From Methylocystaceae bacterium (GTDB lineage: Bacteria > Pseudomonadota > Alphaproteobacteria > Rhizobiales > Beijerinckiaceae): a DNA stretch of 15,515 nt. Every line of letters starts with the position of its first letter. The stretch's first letter is position 1. A program made the translations under genes and the position numbers. A model generated the notes under the pieces. The model ran no database searches. It was given only the letters and a program-made list of their open reading frames with translations, and was not told the DNA's origin. Positions 11,398 through 15,515 of the stretch are shown one piece after another. The stretch spans positions 1 to 15,515 of the forward strand of contig PQAN01000054.1 in NCBI GenBank assembly GCA_003105285.1. Direction: 5' to 3'.

Positions 11398-13089
11398 ATG
11401 GGCGAGTCAAACCTCAGTTTTCACGCGCGCGGCATGCACTGCCATGGCTGCGAACACATCATCGAAGTCTCGGTGAGCAAGCTCCCAGGGGTGAGCAAGG
11501 TTAAGGCCGACTATCCGACGGAGATGGTCACGGTCGCTTTTGATCCAGCCTTAACGAACATCGACGAGATTCGCGCGGCCATCGAGCAACAGGGCTACCG
11601 TTTCATTTCACTTGACGATGCAAAACGCCGACGGACATTTCCGAAACTCGCCGGCTTGATCCTGGGCCTCGCCGGCATCCTTCTTATCATTCTTCTCGAT
11701 ACCGAATGGATCAGCCAGGGCGGCGTGCCCGATATCAGCCAGCACATGAGCCTCCAACTCATCTTCGTGCTCGGTCTCCTGACGGGTTTTCATTGCATCG
11801 GCATGTGCGGCGGCTTCGTTCTGAGCTACACGGCCGCCGACACGCGCACGGGACGACGTTCCTATCTGTCGCACCTACTTTACGGTGCCGGGAAGACGCT
11901 CTCCTACACCTCGATCGGGGCGATGTTCGGCCTGTTCGGCGCGGTCGTCGCCTTCACCCCGATGTTGCGCGGCGTCGCGGGCATGCTGGCCGGCGTATTT
12001 CTCATCGTCTTCGGCCTGAACATGCTGGGCTTGTTCGCGCCGCTGCGCCGATTTCGCCTCGGGCTGCCCGCTCCCCTCCAGGCTTTCGTGTACGAAAGGC
12101 AAGTGCATAGCCGGCACCGTCCCTTCGTCATCGGCCTGCTGAACGGCCTCATGATCGCCTGCGGCCCTCTTCAAGCGATGTATGTCATGGCGGCGGGAAC
12201 AGGCAGCGCTTTCGAAGGGGCGAAGATGTTATTCTCCTTCGGCGTGGGAACGCTGCCCGTCTTGATGAGCTTCGGCGTCTTGACGACGCTCATCTCGGGG
12301 TCGCTGACACATCGGTTGTTAAAGTTCTCCGGCGTGATCGTCGTCGTGCTCGGGGCCGTGATGATCAATCGCGGACTGATCCTGACGGGCTCCGGTTACG
12401 ATCTGCGCTCGATCGTTACCACCTTGTCGAGAACCAGTAAGCTTTCGCCCGGTCCCCAGTCGCCCGCGCCAGCCGGGCGATCACAACCGACGTCCACGCC
12501 AGCCACGACACCGCAACCGACGCCCATGCCGGCAGCGCGGCCGGCGTTCCAAACGATCACGATGGACGTTATCCGTTCGGGCTTCTCGCCGAACCATTTC
12601 GTTCTCATCAAAGGCGTGCCGGCGCGCTGGATCATCAATGGCAAGCAAATAACGACTTGCAACCATCGGATTATCGTGCCGAGTCTGAATTTAGAATTCG
12701 ACGTGAAAAAGGGCCGACAAGTCATCGAATTCACGCCTGATAAGACAGGCGTCATTTCGTGGAGCTGCTGGATGGGCATGCTGCGCGGCGAGTTCGAGGT
12801 GATCGACGAACCGACAGCGACAATCGAACAAACCCCGATCGCTCCCGCAGCGTCAGCGACCTCCGGCAAGCGAACCACCTCGGTAACCCGGATGCACGAT
12901 AACGTCTATACGATCGTAGCCGGCGATTCCTTGCGCAGCATCGCCATCAAGCTCTATCACGATGCGCATCGCTGGCGTGGCATCGCTGCGACAAATCCCG
13001 GCCTTGATCCTCGCCGGCTTCGCCCCGGTCAAGTAATCAAACTCTCCGAGCCTATCGGGAACGGCGACGCAGTCCAGGAGAACCGATAG
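11398..13089 (+). CDS. Multidomain HMA-TauE/SafE-cupredoxin-LysM membrane protein
   Basis: This is a 563-aa membrane protein with four parts. Residues about 5-72 are a heavy-metal-associated domain with GMHCHGCE (Cys15, Cys18). Residues about 80-345 are a TauE/SafE/UreH-type membrane domain with about seven helices, including LLTGFHCIGMCGGFVLSY and GLLNGLMIACGPLQAMYVMAAG. A Pro/Thr/Ser-rich linker covers about 345-380. Residues about 384-468 resemble a cupredoxin with candidate ligands Cys421, His423, Cys457 and Met461 (TTCNHR, SCWMGM). Residues about 502-552 are LysM-like (YTIVAGDSLRSIAIKLYHDAHRWRGIAATNP...LRPGQVIKL). HMA-SafE-cupredoxin fusions are known; the LysM end is unusual. It is probably concerned with copper trafficking or cytochrome assembly (inferred). 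No clear Shine-Dalgarno precedes the ATG. Confidence 0.88.
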   Translation: MGESNLSFHARGMHCHGCEHIIEVSVSKLPGVSKVKADYPTEMVTVAFDPALTNIDEIRAAIEQQGYRFISLDDAKRRRTFPKLAGLILGLAGILLIILLDTEWISQGGVPDISQHMSLQLIFVLGLLTGFHCIGMCGGFVLSYTAADTRTGRRSYLSHLLYGAGKTLSYTSIGAMFGLFGAVVAFTPMLRGVAGMLAGVFLIVFGLNMLGLFAPLRRFRLGLPAPLQAFVYERQVHSRHRPFVIGLLNGLMIACGPLQAMYVMAAGTGSAFEGAKMLFSFGVGTLPVLMSFGVLTTLISGSLTHRLLKFSGVIVVVLGAVMINRGLILTGSGYDLRSIVTTLSRTSKLSPGPQSPAPAGRSQPTSTPATTPQPTPMPAARPAFQTITMDVIRSGFSPNHFVLIKGVPARWIINGKQITTCNHRIIVPSLNLEFDVKKGRQVIEFTPDKTGVISWSCWMGMLRGEFEVIDEPTATIEQTPIAPAASATSGKRTTSVTRMHDNVYTIVAGDSLRSIAIKLYHDAHRWRGIAATNPGLDPRRLRPGQVIKLSEPIGNGDAVQENR

Positions 13090-13216
13090 GACAAAAGGCG
13101 TGCCTTCGATCACGCTCGGCATCTGCTGTGTCGGTTATCGACCGTCACGCTTTTTTCCGGCTGTCTACGCCTATTGTCCAACGACGGGGACTGACGCGCT
13201 CGCTCTCGCGGCCTTT

Positions 13217-13241
13217 GGGGCGGCCCCACGCGCCCCGCCCC
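13217..13241 (+). terminator. GC-rich hairpin downstream of the SafE-type gene, weak terminator candidate
   Basis: GGGGCGG and CCGCCCC form a perfect 7-bp stem around an 11-nt loop, about 130 nt after the stop at 13089. No T-run follows, so intrinsic termination is doubtful. The rest of the 294-bp gap 13090-13383 shows no gene or motif I can support. Confidence 0.25.
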
Positions 13242-13383
13242 TTCGCCGTCGTGTCGGCGCAACCTTGTTTTATGGAACCTGACGCCAAGGCGCGCTGCAC
13301 AGCGGCGCGTCGTTCGTTTTAGGGGTCAAAAAGCGCGCTTTCTCCATATATCGCGGGCGTTTCCGCGCCATGCGTTTTTCTTG

Positions 13384-14951
13384 GATGCTGTTGAAAAACT
13401 CCTTGCGATCGGCGGCGCGCCCTCCTTTGGCGAGTTGACGCCGACGGAATTGGTCGGACGCGGGCGGTCTATTGCTGTCCCGCTGGGGGGCTTTCTCGGC
13501 ACCTCTGTCCTCAAACCGATCCGAGCTGCGGGGGCGCGGCCAGCCGGGCCAGCCGCCTCAGATTCTGCGCTATCGCAGCCATCAGGAACTCATCGCGGGC
13601 TCCGCGGAACCCGCGCAGCCTCATCCGCTCGAAGCGAAGGGTGGTCTTGAGATGCGCAAACAGCATCTCGACCTTTTTTTGTTCGTCTCGCGATTTCTCG
13701 AACTCGGGCGTTCCCGCCAGTTTCCACGCCTGATCGCGAGCTTCTTCATGGACGCTGCATAAAAGATGGCACGCCGGCATCCTGGGGCAGCAGCGCGCCT
13801 TGAGTTCGCAGGATTGGCAATCGCGGTTGCTGGCACGGTATTTCCGAATGCCCTTGTATGCACTGTCCGTGCCGGGAACCGTGAAGTTGCGTCGATGCTG
13901 CTTTAGCGACCTGCCCGCAGGGCAGGCGTATTAATCCTGAGCGGGTCGAAGACGAACTCCGATCGACTGAGTGTGCCGTCCTCACGCTCGCCCTTGTCCC
14001 AAACCGGAATGTGCGGCGCAATCTTGCGCTTAGCCAGCCAGTTGAGGAATTTGCCAGTCCCATAGGCCGTATCAGCGGCGAGGCGCTTCGGCTCGAGACC
14101 GAACCGCTCCCGCGTGCGCTCAAATATGGTCCTTGTGGACCGCACTTCGTCGAAGGTTCGCGCAGGCGTCGGCTCGACGTCGACGATGATCGCGTGCGCA
14201 TTGTCGATCAGATAATTGAGGCCATAGCCGAACTGCACGCGCTTGTTCGCCTTCGCCGTCCATGCCGAAGACGGATCGGAGGGCGAGATCACCTTGGGCG
14301 CCTTACGGCCCTCTTCTTCCGGCTCCTTGGCGTCGTCGAGGGCTTCGAGATATTCTCGAATAGCGCGCGACGGCTTCTCGATCGCACTCCAATCGATCTT
14401 TCCCGGCGCAATGCCATGATAGCGGCTGGCGTCGACCGAAAATCCCTCGCCGTTGATGAGACCGGCGGCGAGACGGATTCCGACGGCACGCTAGAAAACG
14501 TCGCGCAGAAGGTCGCTGTCGCGGAAGCGGCCATGACGGTTCGTCGAAAAGCTCGAATGGTCCGGCACGGCGTCATCGAGATCGTGCCGGCAGAACCAGC
14601 GATCGGCCAAGTTCAGCGAGACTTCTTCGCACAGCTTGCGTTCGGAACGGATGCCATAGCAATAACCGACGATCAGCATCCGCAGAAGCAGTTCGGGATC
14701 GATAGAAGGCCGGCCGGTATGGCTATAGAAGGCCGCCATCTCCCTGTGCACGTTCGCCAGCGCCTGCTTCACGAATAGGTCGATCCGACGCAGCAGATGC
14801 TTCTCGGGGTCCCTCTCATCCAGCTTGAACGAAAAAAGAACTGACCCTGATCGGCGGATTGGCAGCCCCTCATCGGCAGAATCCCTTCGCAAATCGCGAA
14901 AAAATGGAATCACGCCGTGTCCGTCCATGCAACGGGTTCTTCAACAGGATC
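13384..14951 (-). mobile_element. IS1182-family-type insertion sequence, decayed
   Basis: The element is about 1.57 kb and is bounded by 23-bp imperfect inverted repeats at 13384-13406 and 14929-14951. The outer ends read GATGCTGTTGAAAAAC and GATCCTGTTGAAGAAC, and 19 of 23 positions match. It carries one transposase gene reading leftward that is broken in three places. No clear target duplication is visible at the borders. Size, ends and transposase fit the IS1182 group. Confidence 0.75.
13511..14873 (-). pseudogene. IS1182-type transposase, inactivated by two frameshifts and one stop codon
   Basis: The likely original start is the ATG at 14873 (MRGCQSADQGQFFF), 55 nt inside the right inverted repeat. 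A contracted T-run (6 bases, 14832-14837) puts the frame out; one extra T would give QFFFSFKLDERDPEKHLLRRID. The frame then reads AFYSHTGRPSIDPELLLRMLIVGYCYGIRSERKLCEEVSLNLADRWF, strongly IS1182-like, to an in-frame TAG (14493-14491) where the family would have Glu. It resumes as INGEGFSVDASRYHGIAPGK. A second frameshift near 13930 is needed to reach YACPAGRSLKQHRRNF...CQSCELKARCCP and the C-terminal EFEKSRDEQKKVEMLFAHLK...AAIAQNLRRLARL, ending at 13511. Confidence 0.82.
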
Positions 14952-15017
14952 GGTCAATTTTTCGCGTTCGCGGATCGTGGCCTTGCCCGGAAAGCAACGC
15001 TCTAAATTTGCAGGCGA

Positions 15018-15043
15018 GCGCCCCGCCGGGGTAGGCGGGGCGC
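15018..15043 (-). terminator. Strong hairpin just past the second DUF736 gene, terminator candidate
   Basis: GCGCCCCGCC-ggggta-GGCGGGGCGC is a perfect 10-bp stem with a 6-nt loop, starting 8 bp after the DUF736 stop on the minus strand. The stem is very stable but is not followed by a T-run, so it may act as a transcript-end stabiliser or need Rho. Nothing else is seen in 14952-15051. Confidence 0.45.
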
Positions 15044-15051
15044 GATATCGG

Positions 15052-15378
15052 TCAGTCGCCATTCCGGCGGCTCGGGCGGGACCAGATCAGGCTGTAGCCC
15101 TCGCCGCTCTCGTCGTCGAACAGGTTGGCGAAGATCGGGGCGGTGAAGCTCGGATCGTCGAGCTTGAGGCCGAGATAATCGCGCCCCTCGTTGGAGCGCT
15201 TGGACCAGGCGGCTCCGATCTCCACTCTGCCGACATACACGCGGTGGCTGGGCGCATTTTCGCCGGAGCGGCTGGTTTCGGGAACGATGCGAACGTTCTT
15301 CGCCTGGACGGAAAGGGTGACGATTTCGCCAGTGAACTCGTTGTTGCCGGTCTTCTTGAAGGTGCCGATGGTCGCCAT
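15052..15378 (-). CDS. DUF736 family protein (second copy)
   Basis: This is a 108-aa DUF736 protein. The start at 15378 (MATIGTFKKTGNNEFTGEI) matches the family opening and has GGAG about 8 nt upstream; the frame is open to 15465 without resemblance to the family. Conserved blocks are TLSVQAKNVRIVP, ENAPSHRVYVG, EIGAAWSKRS and YLGLKLDDPSFTAPIFANLF, and it closes with a short basic tail. It differs over most of its length from the copy at 4087-4422, so the two are old paralogues rather than a recent duplication. It resumes the minus-strand element backbone after the plus-strand cargo. Its molecular role is unknown. Confidence 0.9.
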   Translation of the reverse strand: MATIGTFKKTGNNEFTGEIVTLSVQAKNVRIVPETSRSGENAPSHRVYVGRVEIGAAWSKRSNEGRDYLGLKLDDPSFTAPIFANLFDDESGEGYSLIWSRPSRRNGD

Positions 15379-15379
15379 T

Positions 15380-15514
15380 TTAAATTCTCCTCGATCTGAA
15401 GTTCCGAGCCCGCGCCATTGCGGCCTCGATGGCGATCGAAGTGCCGGAGGCGATCGACGCGGCATCGTTCGCGACCGCAGCGTCAGCGGAGGATGGCGCG
15501 AGAGCGACTTTGTT
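15380..15514 (-). CDS. Possible C-terminal end of an unidentified gene entering from the right edge
   Basis: A minus-strand frame is open from the right edge for 44 codons and ends in TAA one base before the DUF736 start. It reads NKVALAPSSADAAVANDAASIASGTSIAIEAAMARARNFRSRRI. The tight spacing fits an operon with DUF736, but the Ala/Ser-rich sequence matches nothing I know, and a plus-strand frame here is also open. It may be noise. Confidence 0.22.
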   Translation of the reverse strand, partial: NKVALAPSSADAAVANDAASIASGTSIAIEAAMARARNFRSRRI

Positions 15515-15515
15515 G

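Noticed and set aside
14011..14778. Plus-strand open frame of 255 codons inside the IS element
   Set aside because: It is antisense to transposase sequence that is clearly IS1182-like in the other strand, despite the lesions.

Overview
The window looks like part of an integrative and conjugative element (ICE) or related mobilizable replicon from a GC-rich alphaproteobacterium, most likely Hyphomicrobiales (the old Rhizobiales). That assignment rests on protein families I recognise (VirD2-type DUF3363 relaxase, DUF736, DUF2840, TraF, short ParA, RPA-type RepA, AlpA-like excisionase, DUF2285 proteins) and on gene order resembling ICEMlSymR7A of Mesorhizobium. The genus cannot be fixed from sequence alone.

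Layout. From 9279 down to 1 nearly everything is on the minus strand. In transcription order: a QseM-like DUF2285 protein; a two-frame FseA-like excision activator; an RdfS-like excisionase; RepA; ParA; a 20-codon mini-ORF; a ribbon-helix-helix protein; DUF2840; the TraF peptidase; DUF736; a lytic transglycosylase; a 370-bp gap with oriT-like hairpins; the relaxase; and the coupling protein TraG, cut by the left edge. Divergent from the QseM-like gene, on the plus strand at 9507, is a small XRE/controller-type regulator (QseC-like). From 9787 to about 13.4 kb lies cargo: an IS21-like remnant, a broken CDF metal transporter, an ArsR regulator, a copper-type cytochrome c and a large HMA-TauE/SafE-cupredoxin-LysM fusion. 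A decayed IS1182-type insertion sequence (13384-14951) follows, then a second DUF736 gene.

How it works together. I infer that QseC/QseM form a divergent switch that sets whether the FseA-like activator is free. FseA can be made only if the ribosome slips +1 at a TTT-C site, and it would then turn on rdfS just downstream, which promotes excision. RepA/ParA, with two facing DnaA boxes and three iteron-like repeats inside repA, suggest the excised circle can replicate. The relaxase, TraG, TraF and transglycosylase serve conjugation. The cargo points to metal or copper handling under an FNR/FixK-type and possibly ArsR-type promoter.

The most notable observations are the putative programmed +1 frameshift at 8676-8679, the compact qseC-qseM-fseA-rdfS control block, the origin embedded in repA, and the chain of ATGA overlaps that contains a 20-codon ORF. 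All functional statements are from reading the sequence; no searches were run.
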